Shown here piece by piece: positions 16,927 to 26,250 of a stretch of DNA of 64,000 nucleotides. The DNA is from an uncultured Lachnospiraceae bacterium (GTDB taxonomy: Bacteria > Bacillota > Clostridia > Lachnospirales > Lachnospiraceae). The stretch spans positions 1 through 64,000 of the forward strand of contig CAMVCQ010000002.1 of NCBI GenBank assembly GCA_947166015.1. The letters run 5' to 3'. Position 1 is the first letter of the stretch, and every line of letters begins with the position of its first letter. The notes under the pieces were generated by a model. It had not been told where the DNA came from, did not search any database, and saw only the letters and a program-made list of their open reading frames with translations. Both the position numbers and the translations under genes were made by a program.

Positions 16927-18570
16927 ATGTATTATGCCAGTTTCGGTATTCTTTCATTTATACTGATTCTGATTATCAATAAAGATTATTTCATAAAACA
17001 GGAGGTTGAGGAACCTGCTTTATCGAGAAGCCGATATCGCCAGTTTATTTTTAGTGTGCTTATATTTATTCTGGCGGATGTGCTGTGGGGTTATTTTTTC
17101 GCAAAACACATCTTATATTTGGTTTACGGTGATACCGCGGTGTTTTTCCTCACTATGGTAACGAGTGTTCTTTTGTGGACGCGTTTTGTGGCTGTATATC
17201 TGGGGCAGGAAAGGCTGTTCAGCAAAATACTTATCGGTGCAGGATGGACAATAAGTGTTTCTGTTTTAATTGCTGTTATTGTAAATGCTTTCGTACCTAT
17301 AATATTCTATTTTGATTCCGATGCTAATTATTTTCCTAAGTACGGCAGAAATGTATTGCTCGCCATTCAGGTTTGTTTGTTTTTTGCAACAGCAGTATAT
17401 ACATTTATTGTTGCGAGAAAAACTCAAGGTGAAAAGAGGAGTCACTATAAGGCTGCAGGTTATTCGGGACTTATAATGACAGTTTTCATAGTCCTTCAGG
17501 AAGCATATCCGCTTCTTCCTCTCTATTCGATAGGTCTGCTTATCGGAACATGTATGGTACATGTTTTTATCGTTGAGGCGAAAAAAATAGAGTATGCGGT
17601 TGAACTTTCCAAAATCAAAAAAAGAGCCGAGCGTGATCATAAAGTTGCAGTAAATGCCACGAAAAAGCGAATAACGTTCGGACATATCGCAGAGAGTTTG
17701 GCTTCAAACTACGATTTGGTCTACTATGTTGATGTCAAAGACGGATCTTATGCGGGATACACAATAGATGATGCTTACGGACATCTTGAAATCAGCAGGT
17801 CGGGGGATGATTTTTTTGTTGATGCGGTCAAGAGAGTTTCGGAAATCATTTATGAGGATGACAGGGAAAATGTGATAACAATTCTTAACAAAGATTATCT
17901 GATGAAATTGCTTGAGAATCAGAAAAAGGTTGATGCCAGATACAGAATGATTGTAGACGGTGAACCGCAGTACACAAGAATATCAGTCAGATTATCAAGG
18001 AGCAAGGAACACTTCACTGTTGCTATCGAGAATGTTGACGCCGAGATGAGAAGGCAAAAAGAGCAGCAAAAGCAATTGAATGCTGAGAAGAGGCTTGCAA
18101 GACATGATGAATTGACAGGGATTAAAAATAAAACTGCTTATTCTGAGTTGGAAGAAACAATCCAAAGCAGTATAGATCGCAAGGAAAGGACATTACCTTT
18201 CGCAGTGGTTGTGTGCGATGTCAATGACCTGAAAAAGGTAAACGATACGGAAGGACATCAGGCGGGAGATGAGCTTATCAAGGCAGCTGCGAAGATGATT
18301 TGCAATATATTTACGCACAGTCCCGTATACCGTATAGGTGGAGATGAGTTTGTCGTGTTCCTGCAGGGAGATGACTACAACTCAAGAGAAGAGCTCGTGG
18401 GAAGAATGCGAGTAAATGTAATGCAGAATAATATCAAAAAATCAGGACCGGTTATTGCGATAGGAATATCAGAATACGATCCGAAAAATGACAGAAGGGT
18501 TACAGATGTCTTTGAGCACGCGGATAATCTTATGTATGAAAACAAAAAAGAATTAAAAGCTATGCAATAA
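16927..18570 (+). CDS. Membrane GGDEF protein (putative diguanylate cyclase)
   Basis: 547 aa. Six or seven membrane segments fill about residues 1-225, then a PAS-like region of about 140 residues (LASNYDLVYYVDVKDGSY, KKVDARYRMIVDGEPQYTRI), a short coiled coil rich in Gln/Lys and the GGDEF domain from about residue 400 (HDELTGIKNKTAY, VVCDVNDLKKVND, GHQAGDELI). The signature GGDEF is intact at 471-475, so cyclic-di-GMP synthesis is likely. The RxxD inhibitory site is not present at the expected place. AGGGGG precedes the ATG. It is 29 nt upstream of the SpoIIE-type gene. Confidence 0.9.
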   Translation: MYYASFGILSFILILIINKDYFIKQEVEEPALSRSRYRQFIFSVLIFILADVLWGYFFAKHILYLVYGDTAVFFLTMVTSVLLWTRFVAVYLGQERLFSKILIGAGWTISVSVLIAVIVNAFVPIIFYFDSDANYFPKYGRNVLLAIQVCLFFATAVYTFIVARKTQGEKRSHYKAAGYSGLIMTVFIVLQEAYPLLPLYSIGLLIGTCMVHVFIVEAKKIEYAVELSKIKKRAERDHKVAVNATKKRITFGHIAESLASNYDLVYYVDVKDGSYAGYTIDDAYGHLEISRSGDDFFVDAVKRVSEIIYEDDRENVITILNKDYLMKLLENQKKVDARYRMIVDGEPQYTRISVRLSRSKEHFTVAIENVDAEMRRQKEQQKQLNAEKRLARHDELTGIKNKTAYSELEETIQSSIDRKERTLPFAVVVCDVNDLKKVNDTEGHQAGDELIKAAAKMICNIFTHSPVYRIGGDEFVVFLQGDDYNSREELVGRMRVNVMQNNIKKSGPVIAIGISEYDPKNDRRVTDVFEHADNLMYENKKELKAMQ

Positions 18571-18599
18571 TTAAAGACAGCAGGAGGAGCAGATAAAGC

Positions 18600-20408
18600 A
18601 TGTTTACAATGATTCTAAAAATGTCCGCAGTGACACTTTCATATGTTGCGCTTTCGGGTATTATCTGGTGGTTGACCAGAAATCGAAAATTGAAAGTAAC
18701 AGACAAAATTTTTATAGGTTTGGTTTACGGTTTGTGTTCTGTTGCATCAACACACTACGGTGTTGACTATGGCGATATGATGTTAAATGTCAGGGATATA
18801 GGACCTCTTGCCGCCGGTTTATTCTTTGATCCTGTTTCCGGTTTGATAGCAGGTTTGATAGGTGGTATTGAGAGGTTTATAGTCGGAGAATTTTTCGGCA
18901 TTGGTGCATACACACGTATCGCATGTTCAGTATCTACGTGTCTTGCAGGTGTGCTTTCTATGGTACTTGCGCTCAAGGTTTTCAAAGGAAAAAAACCATC
19001 GCCGTTCTATGCATTTTTCATGGGTGCGGTTATGGAAGTCTTCCATATGTATGTTGTGTTTGGCACGCACAGATCGGATATGCATATGGCGTTCAAAGTT
19101 GTGAAAACCTGCTCTATCCCAATGATCATTTTTACGGGGCTCGGTCTTGCGTTGTCTTCGGTTCTTCTTCAGGTGTGCTCGGGTGAGTGGAAAAATCCGT
19201 TCCGCAGAAAAAAGGAAGAGGATATGCCTGTTTCGGCAAGGTTTCAAAAATGGCTTTTTGCTGTGATATCGGGCGTTATCGTCATCAGCTTTTTGTTTAC
19301 GTATGTGCTACAGACTCAGGCCGCGAATCAGAGAGCGGTGGGTGTGGCAGACCCTACTGAAATCTTTGAAGCCAGAGATCAACAGGCGTACGAGAGTGGC
19401 TTCTCGTATATATTGATTTTTACGGTTATGTATGTTTTGATCTCATTTTTGGTTCACAAGATTGTGGTTAAAAATATAGAAATGATCAATACATCTTTGG
19501 AAAAAATCACTGACGGTAATCTTGATGAAGTGGTAGGTGTGCGCAATTCTTCTGAGTTTGCAACGCTTTCTGATGATATTAACCAGACGGTGGAAGCGCT
19601 CAAAGGTTATATAGATGCCGCGGAAAAACGTATCGAGCAGGAGCTGGAGTTTGCCCGAACGATACAGGAATCCGCGCTCCCGACAAACTTTGTTTTTCCG
19701 AACAGAAATGAATTTGAGTTGTTTGCGACTATGGATCCCGCGAAAGAAGTCGGCGGAGATTTTTATGATTTCTTCTTTGTTGATACTGACAAGGTAGCGC
19801 TGGTGATAGCGGATGTTTCGGGAAAGGGAATTCCTGCAGCGCTCTTTATGATGAGGAGCAAAACTGCAATCAGAACCTACGCTCAGACAGAGGGCTCGCC
19901 GGCAGAAGTTTTGTTCAAGGCGAACAATGCGCTCTGTGAAGGTAATGATGCGGAGATGTTTGTTACAGCCTGGATAGGTATAATTGACTTGAAAACCGGC
20001 GTGATGAAATGCGCGAATGCAGGACACGAATTTCCTGTTATCAGAAGGGTAGACGGGGATTACGAATACATAAAAGATAAACATACGCCGCCTCTTGCAA
20101 CTATGGAGGGAATCAAACCGAAAGAGTATGAGCTTGAGATTGGCGTCGGAGATGAAATTTTTGTTTACACCGACGGTATCCCTGAGGCCATAAATGAAAA
20201 AGAAGAGCAGTATGATGCAGACCGACTTTTGGTTGCTTTGAACAAGACAAAAGATAAATCTCTTACGCAGATTTTGGCGTCAGTACGTGAGGATGTCAGG
20301 ATTTTTGTAGGCGAGGCTGATCAGTTCGATGACATCACAATGCTTGCTTTCAGATACAAAGGCATTGACACCAACAAAAGGGATTTGTCATTGACTTATG
20401 GGGTGTAA
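18600..20408 (+). CDS. LytS-type membrane receptor with SpoIIE PP2C phosphatase
   Basis: 602 aa. The N-terminal ~190 residues match the 5TM receptor domain of LytS/YhcK proteins (GDMMLNVRDIGPLAAGLFF, GLIGGIERFIVG). Two more membrane segments flank an outer loop (about 215-295), then a HAMP-like linker and a SpoIIE-type PP2C domain. Its Mn-binding motifs are intact: EVGGDFYDFF (GGD at 385-387), IADVSGKGIPAALFM, CANAGHEFP, YTDGIPEA and DDITMLAF. Predicted to dephosphorylate a protein such as an anti-sigma antagonist, but no such partner is in the window. AGGAGGAG precedes the ATG. Confidence 0.9.
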   Translation: MFTMILKMSAVTLSYVALSGIIWWLTRNRKLKVTDKIFIGLVYGLCSVASTHYGVDYGDMMLNVRDIGPLAAGLFFDPVSGLIAGLIGGIERFIVGEFFGIGAYTRIACSVSTCLAGVLSMVLALKVFKGKKPSPFYAFFMGAVMEVFHMYVVFGTHRSDMHMAFKVVKTCSIPMIIFTGLGLALSSVLLQVCSGEWKNPFRRKKEEDMPVSARFQKWLFAVISGVIVISFLFTYVLQTQAANQRAVGVADPTEIFEARDQQAYESGFSYILIFTVMYVLISFLVHKIVVKNIEMINTSLEKITDGNLDEVVGVRNSSEFATLSDDINQTVEALKGYIDAAEKRIEQELEFARTIQESALPTNFVFPNRNEFELFATMDPAKEVGGDFYDFFFVDTDKVALVIADVSGKGIPAALFMMRSKTAIRTYAQTEGSPAEVLFKANNALCEGNDAEMFVTAWIGIIDLKTGVMKCANAGHEFPVIRRVDGDYEYIKDKHTPPLATMEGIKPKEYELEIGVGDEIFVYTDGIPEAINEKEEQYDADRLLVALNKTKDKSLTQILASVREDVRIFVGEADQFDDITMLAFRYKGIDTNKRDLSLTYGV

Positions 20409-20419
20409 AATGCTAAAAT
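20391..20419 (+). promoter_or_regulatory. Internal promoter before the pseudokinase gene
   Basis: TTGACT (20391-20396), 17-bp spacer, TAAAAT (20414-20419) with a TGC extension. It overlaps the end of the SpoIIE gene, so the kinase-like gene may also be transcribed separately. Confidence 0.65.
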
Positions 20420-20454
20420 AGTTGAGTTGATGAAAAATTAGTCCGGAGGGTGTC

Positions 20455-21480
20455 ATGGCTTCAGAAAAAGAAGAGTTTGTGACAAAGCAGTATGTGCCTA
20501 CAGGTGAGCCGCTCGTGAAAAACGGTCATGTGACGATATACCGTGTCCGTTGTATGAAAGAGCCGGGAAGACCTGAGGCTTTGCTTAAGTTGTATCACAA
20601 CAAAAATGTCTACAAGCTCTACAACAGGATGATGAACCTTGATTATACGGAATGGCCACATATTCACAATGTCAAGTATTTCGACGGAAACACCCTTGTG
20701 GTGGAGGATTATCTGAAGGGATATACGATCCAGGAGATAATGGATGGCAAAAGAAAAGCCAAAGCGAAGTACTCCGAAGCGGAGGCATCAAAAATAATGG
20801 ATCGCGTGTGCGAAGCCGTCAAAGCCATCAATGATATCCAGCCGGAATTAGTCCATGGAAACCTCAAAAAAAGCAATATATTTATAACAAATGGCGGTCA
20901 TGTGAAGTTCCTTGATTTTGAGCCGGCAGATCCGAAGCGACCACGTTTCAATTTACTCGAGTTTTTGGGGAAATTGTTCCATGAGCTTCTCACCGGCAAA
21001 GAGCCGAAAGGAAAGATAAGCTATCAGGGAAACTACAAAAAAGTCATAGAAAAATGCCTCGAAAAAAACCCTGATAAACAGTATTCAAATATCAGAGAAT
21101 TAAAAGAGGATATCGAGGAAGTAAAAGTCGAGATCGATGAGACTGCCGAGGCTGAAACCGAAGAGGATGACGAAGACTCAGAGGTGAGGACGGTCGGCAT
21201 ACCCTATGTGCTCACACTTCCTTTTCAGGGAACGATACTCGGTATAGAATGGCTGCTGTTTTCATTTTTTATTCAAAAAAATATGATGCAGAGCGCAGGC
21301 CTGTTTGGGGGTATTTTTGTAGTCCATCTGCTTGTATTTATATGGCGAAGAGCTGTTTTTTTGCGAAAAGAAAATGTGCATTTGGATGGATTTAAGCTTC
21401 TGTTTCCGATAGCATTATTTATATTGATATTGGTTGTGATTTACTTGGGAGTTGGAGCGTTGATAGTTCCGATCACTTAA
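20455..21480 (+). CDS. Membrane protein with Ser/Thr kinase-like (pseudokinase) domain
   Basis: 341 aa. Residues about 25-225 follow a eukaryotic-type kinase fold: the beta-3 Lys in ALLKLYH (K45), a catalytic-loop segment VHGNLKKSNIF and DFE in place of DFG (D154). The catalytic Asp of HRD is replaced (His134-Gly135-Asn136), so phosphotransfer is doubtful. An acidic linker (EAETEEDDEDSE) precedes three C-terminal membrane segments (about 255-340). It is 46 nt after the SpoIIE phosphatase gene. A regulatory or scaffold role beside that phosphatase is an inference. Confidence 0.82.
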   Translation: MASEKEEFVTKQYVPTGEPLVKNGHVTIYRVRCMKEPGRPEALLKLYHNKNVYKLYNRMMNLDYTEWPHIHNVKYFDGNTLVVEDYLKGYTIQEIMDGKRKAKAKYSEAEASKIMDRVCEAVKAINDIQPELVHGNLKKSNIFITNGGHVKFLDFEPADPKRPRFNLLEFLGKLFHELLTGKEPKGKISYQGNYKKVIEKCLEKNPDKQYSNIRELKEDIEEVKVEIDETAEAETEEDDEDSEVRTVGIPYVLTLPFQGTILGIEWLLFSFFIQKNMMQSAGLFGGIFVVHLLVFIWRRAVFLRKENVHLDGFKLLFPIALFILILVVIYLGVGALIVPIT

Positions 21481-21542
21481 GAATGATGATATTTAGGAGC
21501 GATGCAATTGCTCGTTTATCATCCGTCAAGGTGAGAATTTTT

Positions 21543-21573
21543 TTGACATCGACAATATAGTTTTACATATAGT
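21543..21573 (+). promoter_or_regulatory. Probable promoter of pheST
   Basis: TTGACA at 21543-21548 is followed by CATATA (17-bp spacing) and TATAGT (19-bp spacing); the exact -10 is uncertain. A hairpin with GATGATA/TATCATC and GAGC/GCTC arms (about 21483-21522) lies upstream and may end the previous transcript. Confidence 0.55.
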
Positions 21574-21596
21574 AACCAAACCAGGAGGAAGAATCA

Positions 21597-22616
21597 TTGA
21601 AAGAAAAACTTGATCAGATCCTTGAGAGAGCGCTCGGTGAGATAAATTCAAGTGACAAGCTTGAAAAACTCAACGATATCAAAACAGCTTTTCTCGGGAA
21701 AAAAGGAGAGCTCACAGCAGTTCTCAAAGGAATGAAAGATGTTGCGCCGGAGGACAGACCAAAGGTCGGTCAGATGGTAAATGAAACACGCGAAAAGATA
21801 GAAAGCGTGCTTGAGAAAAAGAAAAATGAATTTGAAAAACTTCGTATGGAAGCAAAGATGAAAAATGAAGTCATCGATGTTACACTTCCGGGCAGAAAGC
21901 TTGAGAGAGGACATCGCCATCCGAATACTATCGCCCTCGAAGAGGTTGAAAAGATATTTATCGGAATGGGATACGAGGTTGTAGACGGCCCTGAGATCGA
22001 GTATGATTATTATAACTTTGAAGCGCTCAATATCCCCGAGGGGCATCCGGCAAAGGATGAGCAGGATACTTTCTACATCAATGACAAGATACTTCTTCGT
22101 ACACAGACTTCATCAGTTCAGGTTCATGTGATGGAGGAAGGTAAACTCCCGATCAGAATGATATCTCCGGGACGAGTATTTAGAAGTGATGATGTGGATG
22201 CGACTCATTCACCTTCGTTTCACCAGATAGAGGGAATGGTCATCGACAAAGGAATCACTTTTGCAGACCTAAAAGGTACACTTGATCTGTTTGCAAAAAA
22301 GCTTTTTGGCGAGGATACAAAGACTAAATTCAGACCGCATCATTTCCCGTTTACGGAGCCGTCTGCAGAGATGGATGTAAGCTGTTTTAAGTGCGGCGGA
22401 AAAGGTTGTAGATTTTGCAAAGGAGAGGGTTGGATAGAGATCCTCGGCTGTGGAATGGTACATCCTCATGTGCTTGAGATGAGTGGACTTGACCCCAATG
22501 AATACACAGGCTTTGCATTTGGAGTCGGACTTGAGAGAATAGCACTCCTCAAATACGAGATCGATGATATGAGACTTCTCTATGAAAACGATATGCGTTT
22601 CCTCGAGCAGTTTTAA
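21597..22616 (+). CDS. pheS: Phenylalanyl-tRNA synthetase alpha subunit
   Basis: Catalytic subunit of heterotetrameric PheRS, 339 aa. An N-terminal coiled coil (to about residue 85) is followed by class II motifs: [36 protein letters not shown], the motif 2 region LRTQTSSVQ and [24 protein letters not shown], and motif 3 [16 protein letters not shown]. Translation starts at TTG 21597, with AGGAGG 8 nt upstream. It is followed by pheT at 40 nt. No T-box leader is visible in the 116 nt upstream. Confidence 0.97.
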   Translation: MKEKLDQILERALGEINSSDKLEKLNDIKTAFLGKKGELTAVLKGMKDVAPEDRPKVGQMVNETREKIESVLEKKKNEFEKLRMEAKMKNEVIDVTLPGRKLERGHRHPNTIALEEVEKIFIGMGYEVVDGPEIEYDYYNFEALNIPEGHPAKDEQDTFYINDKILLRTQTSSVQVHVMEEGKLPIRMISPGRVFRSDDVDATHSPSFHQIEGMVIDKGITFADLKGTLDLFAKKLFGEDTKTKFRPHHFPFTEPSAEMDVSCFKCGGKGCRFCKGEGWIEILGCGMVHPHVLEMSGLDPNEYTGFAFGVGLERIALLKYEIDDMRLLYENDMRFLEQF

Positions 22617-22656
22617 TCAGCGGTTATAATTTCAAAATAAAAAAGGAGATTTACAG

Positions 22657-25107
22657 ATGAATACACCGTTATCTTGGATAAAGGCATATGTTCCCGAGCT
22701 TGAGTGCACGGAAAAAGAATATATGGATGCCATGACTATGTCGGGAACAAAGGTTGAATTTTTTGAAAAATTTGACGCCGATCTTGACAAAATAATAGTC
22801 GGCAAGATTCAAAAAATAGAAAAGCATCCCGACGCTGACAAGCTTGTTGTATGTCAGGTTGAGATAGATGAGGCAGGTCAGACTGTTCAGATAGTAACAG
22901 GCGCACCTAATGTAAAAGAAGGACAAAAGGTTCCTGTTGTTCTCGACGGAGGACGAGTTGCAGGAGGACATGACGGGACAAAAACTCCCGGAGGGATCAA
23001 GATCAAAAAAGGTAAACTCAGAGGTGTTGAGAGCTTCGGTATGATGTGCTCGATCGAAGAGCTCGGATCATCAAAAGAATTCTATCCTGATGCTGCTGAA
23101 GACGGCATATATATCCTGAGTGATAATGACAATTACAAGGATGCTCCGGTGGGCTCTGATGCTATCGAGCTTTTGGGATTACGTGATGCCAACTTTGAAT
23201 ACGAGGTTACCTCAAACAGAGTAGACTGCTTCGGCGTGATCGGTATAGCGCGTGAGGCTGCAGCGACATTCAGAAAGCCGTTTGTACCTCCTGTAGTTGC
23301 AGACTCCGATGAGGGAACTGCCGGAGGAGAGACTGCTGCTGACCTGATCGAGGTATCTATAGAAGCACCTGAGTTGTGCTCCAGATATATCGCAAGGGTA
23401 GTGAAAAATATCCGCCTTGCTCCGTCACCCGAATGGATGCAGAGAAGGCTTGCGGCAAGCGGTATCAGACCGATCAACAACATAGTTGATATCACAAACT
23501 ATGTGATGGAAGAGTACGGCCAGCCGATGCACGCGTTTGATTATGATACGCTTGCAGGGCACAAGATCGTTGTTAAGCGTGCAAATGACGGAGAAAAATT
23601 TGTGACACTTGACGGACAGGAAAGAGAGCTTGATGCTGATACTCTGATGATCTGTGACGGTGAAAAGCCTGTAGCGATAGGCGGAATCATGGGTGGAGAA
23701 AACTCGATGATCACCGATGATGTAAAAACAATGCTTTTTGAAGCAGCTTGCTTTAACGGAACAAATATCAGAAAGTCGGGCAAAAAGCTCGGTATGCGTA
23801 CTGATGCCCAGGCCAAGTTCGAAAAAGGACTTGATCCAAACACAGCTATAGAGGCTATCAACCGTGCGTGCGAGCTTATCAAAGAGCTTGATGCCGGCGA
23901 TGTTGTATCCGGCGTTGTTGATGTTTACCCGGTGAAAAGAGAGCCTATAGATGTTGCATACGATCCTGACAAGATCAATTCATTTTTGGGAATAGATATC
24001 AGTGAAGACGAGATGTGCAAGTATTGGGAAATGGTCGACCTTGTACCGGATAAGTCCAAAAAGACAGTACATATCCCGACCTGGAGACAGGATGTACTTT
24101 GCCTGTCAGACCTTGCTGAGGAGGTTGCGAGATTCTACGGATATGACAAAATCCCTACAACTCTTCCAAAAGCAGAGATGACTCTCGGTGGTATATCAAG
24201 ATCAAAAATGATAAGTGAGAGCGCTAGGGACATTGTTGAAAAATACGGTTTTTCCGAGTCAATGACATATTCGTTTGAAAGTCCGGATGTGTTTGATAAG
24301 CTTATGGTACCGGAAAATGATGATTCCAGAAAGGCTATCGAGATCTCGAATCCGCTTGGTTTTGATTTTTCAATAATGCGTACACTCCCGTTAAACGGAA
24401 TACTTACAAGCCTTGCAACCAACTACAAAAGAAAGAACAAAAACATCAGATTGTATGAGTTTGCAAAGGTTTATATACCTGAGGCTTTGCCGCTTGAAAA
24501 GCTTCCGGATGAGAGAGTGATGCTGACGCTCGGAATGTACGGAGACGGTGATTTCTTTGATATAAAAGGCTGTGTTGAGGAACTTGCAACCATAGGTATA
24601 AACGAGAGGTTCAGCTTCAAGCCGGCAGCCGATGAGCTTACATTTATGCACCCGGGAAGACATGCAAAAATCTATATCGGAGACAAAAATGTGGGATACC
24701 TCGGTCAGATCCATCCGCAGGTTGCTGCGAATTATGGTATCAAAACAGAGGCTTATATTGCTGCCATAGATATGAAGACTATCGAAGAGGTTGCAAACAA
24801 AGATATCAAATTCCGCCCGATAGCAAGCTTCCCGGCTGTTACAAGGGATATCTCGCTTGTGATGAAAAAAGAAGTGCCTGCTGCAGACGTGGAAGAGATA
24901 ATCAGGAAAAATGCAGGAAAGCTTCTTGAGGCGTACTCACTCTTTGATGTATACGAGGGAGAAAACGTTGCAGAGAATGAAAAATCACTGGCATACAGCA
25001 TCAGATTTCGTGCAGCGGACAGGACTCTTGAGGAGTCCGATGTGACAACTGTTATGGACAAAATTCTTGGAAAGCTCGAGGAGAAGGGAATCGTTCTTAG
25101 AAAATGA
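22657..25107 (+). CDS. pheT: Phenylalanyl-tRNA synthetase beta subunit
   Basis: 816 aa, full length for the family. Domains in order: N-terminal B1 with the EMAP-like tRNA-binding fold (VGKIQKIEKHPDADKLVVCQVE, GAPNVKEGQKVPV), B3/B4 editing domain (INNIVDITNYVMEEYGQPMHAFD), the B5 region, the catalytic-like core (RTLPLNGILTSLATN) and a C-terminal anticodon-binding FDX-ACB domain (FPAVTRDISLVMKKEVPAADVEE). AAGGAG precedes the ATG. Its last codons overlap the next small gene by 4 nt. Confidence 0.97.
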   Translation: MNTPLSWIKAYVPELECTEKEYMDAMTMSGTKVEFFEKFDADLDKIIVGKIQKIEKHPDADKLVVCQVEIDEAGQTVQIVTGAPNVKEGQKVPVVLDGGRVAGGHDGTKTPGGIKIKKGKLRGVESFGMMCSIEELGSSKEFYPDAAEDGIYILSDNDNYKDAPVGSDAIELLGLRDANFEYEVTSNRVDCFGVIGIAREAAATFRKPFVPPVVADSDEGTAGGETAADLIEVSIEAPELCSRYIARVVKNIRLAPSPEWMQRRLAASGIRPINNIVDITNYVMEEYGQPMHAFDYDTLAGHKIVVKRANDGEKFVTLDGQERELDADTLMICDGEKPVAIGGIMGGENSMITDDVKTMLFEAACFNGTNIRKSGKKLGMRTDAQAKFEKGLDPNTAIEAINRACELIKELDAGDVVSGVVDVYPVKREPIDVAYDPDKINSFLGIDISEDEMCKYWEMVDLVPDKSKKTVHIPTWRQDVLCLSDLAEEVARFYGYDKIPTTLPKAEMTLGGISRSKMISESARDIVEKYGFSESMTYSFESPDVFDKLMVPENDDSRKAIEISNPLGFDFSIMRTLPLNGILTSLATNYKRKNKNIRLYEFAKVYIPEALPLEKLPDERVMLTLGMYGDGDFFDIKGCVEELATIGINERFSFKPAADELTFMHPGRHAKIYIGDKNVGYLGQIHPQVAANYGIKTEAYIAAIDMKTIEEVANKDIKFRPIASFPAVTRDISLVMKKEVPAADVEEIIRKNAGKLLEAYSLFDVYEGENVAENEKSLAYSIRFRAADRTLEESDVTTVMDKILGKLEEKGIVLRK

Positions 25108-25433
25108 GAAGGCGCAAAAATAAACAAAGGATACAGTTTTCAAGTCGTTCACATCCTGCCGAGGGAATAGCATCCCTCGTTGCAGGAGCTGTGAGCCTTG
25201 TTTTTCTTTTGTTTTTGTGTGTATGTTCCTGGTTTGAAAAAGGAGCCGCAGGGCTCTGGATAGGGTTTTTTGGAATAATTGTTTTTGCGATATCTGTTTT
25301 TGGATTTGTGCTTGCTGCTAAGTGCTACAGAAAAGAAGATATATACATGATAACACCGGTGACAGGAGCAATATCAAACGGTGTGATACTTGTTGTGATG
25401 ATGCTTTTGTATGTTATCGGAACGGTTATATAG
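25104..25433 (+). CDS. Small membrane protein, DUF6142-like
   Basis: 109 aa. A basic N-terminus with the pattern IQFSSRSHPAEGIASLVAG is followed by three membrane segments (about 22-42, 50-70, 88-108), a layout and motif order I associate with DUF6142 of Lachnospiraceae. Function is unknown. The ATG overlaps the pheT stop (ATGA), so it is translated with pheT. Confidence 0.72.
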   Translation: MRRRKNKQRIQFSSRSHPAEGIASLVAGAVSLVFLLFLCVCSWFEKGAAGLWIGFFGIIVFAISVFGFVLAAKCYRKEDIYMITPVTGAISNGVILVVMMLLYVIGTVI

Positions 25434-25444
25434 CGGGGGATGCG

Positions 25445-26230
25445 ATGCTTAGCGGAGTATATACAGGTGTAAAAAAAGATGGAACTCTTTATTTCAGAAG
25501 CTCCGTTACCTACAGATCAAAGCATATAAGTCTCGGGAGCTTTGAAACAGAAAAGGAAGCGCACAGGGCTTACAAAGAAGCAAAAAAAATATTGTCCAAC
25601 AAAAAGATAGAAATTGGTGATTGCAAAAACAAAGTTCTTGATTTCAAAAAATATGTCATATTGATCAACTTCAGAGACAATGGCATGTATATGAAAACCC
25701 CGATATATCTGAAAGAAAAATATTTTTATTATTATTTTGCTCCGGATGATTATCTGATATTTGACAGTGATGATATTTTTTATTTTTCAGATCACAGCAT
25801 AATGCGCAGAGGCGGACATCTTTTTGTGGCTGATTTCGGAATGCAGGTGAATATCCTATCAAGGTACGGGATCAAAAACTTTGCCGTTAAGCAAAGAGAT
25901 TATAGATTTATAAATGGTGATGAGACTGATTATCGAAGGGCAAACCTTGAGATCATCAACCGCTACCATGGTGTGATCAGAAAAGAAAACAAAACCGCAT
26001 CCGGCTATGTGTACGAAGCGAGGATACATATAAACGGTGATTTCATAGTCGGAAGATATGATACCGAGGTAAAGGCCGCGATAGCTTATAATAAAGCAGC
26101 TGCGATCCTAAAAGAAAAGGGTATCAAAAAAGAGTTTCCGGAAAACTATATAGAAGAATATGATTCGGAAAAATACAAAGCCATATATGAAAAAATAAAA
26201 ATATCAAAAAAAATAATTAATTATAAATAA
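25445..26230 (+). CDS. AP2 domain protein with degenerate HNH region
   Basis: 261 aa. The N-terminal ~55 residues (SGVYTGVKKDGTLYFRSSVT, ISLGSFETEKEAHRAYKEA) and the C-terminal part (VYEARIHINGDFIVGRYDTE, KAAIAYNKAAAIL) both match the AP2 DNA-binding pattern. Between them lies RFINGDETDYRRANLEI, which aligns with the DHINGNxxDNRRxNLRI core of HNH homing endonucleases, but the catalytic His is replaced (YRF). The likely reading is a nuclease-derived DNA-binding protein. The frame is open from 25322; GGGGGA at 25435-25440 supports ATG 25445. It follows the DUF6142-like gene by 11 nt. Confidence 0.72.
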   Translation: MLSGVYTGVKKDGTLYFRSSVTYRSKHISLGSFETEKEAHRAYKEAKKILSNKKIEIGDCKNKVLDFKKYVILINFRDNGMYMKTPIYLKEKYFYYYFAPDDYLIFDSDDIFYFSDHSIMRRGGHLFVADFGMQVNILSRYGIKNFAVKQRDYRFINGDETDYRRANLEIINRYHGVIRKENKTASGYVYEARIHINGDFIVGRYDTEVKAAIAYNKAAAILKEKGIKKEFPENYIEEYDSEKYKAIYEKIKISKKIINYK

Positions 26231-26250
26231 CAATAAGGGGATAGAGGTAT

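Noticed and set aside
20455-21480. Active Ser/Thr kinase of the PrkC type
   Set aside because: The catalytic loop reads His-Gly-Asn, without the Asp, and there are no PASTA repeats.
21481-21596. T-box leader before pheST
   Set aside because: Only 116 nt are available, and no T-box consensus or specifier stem and terminator pair is visible.
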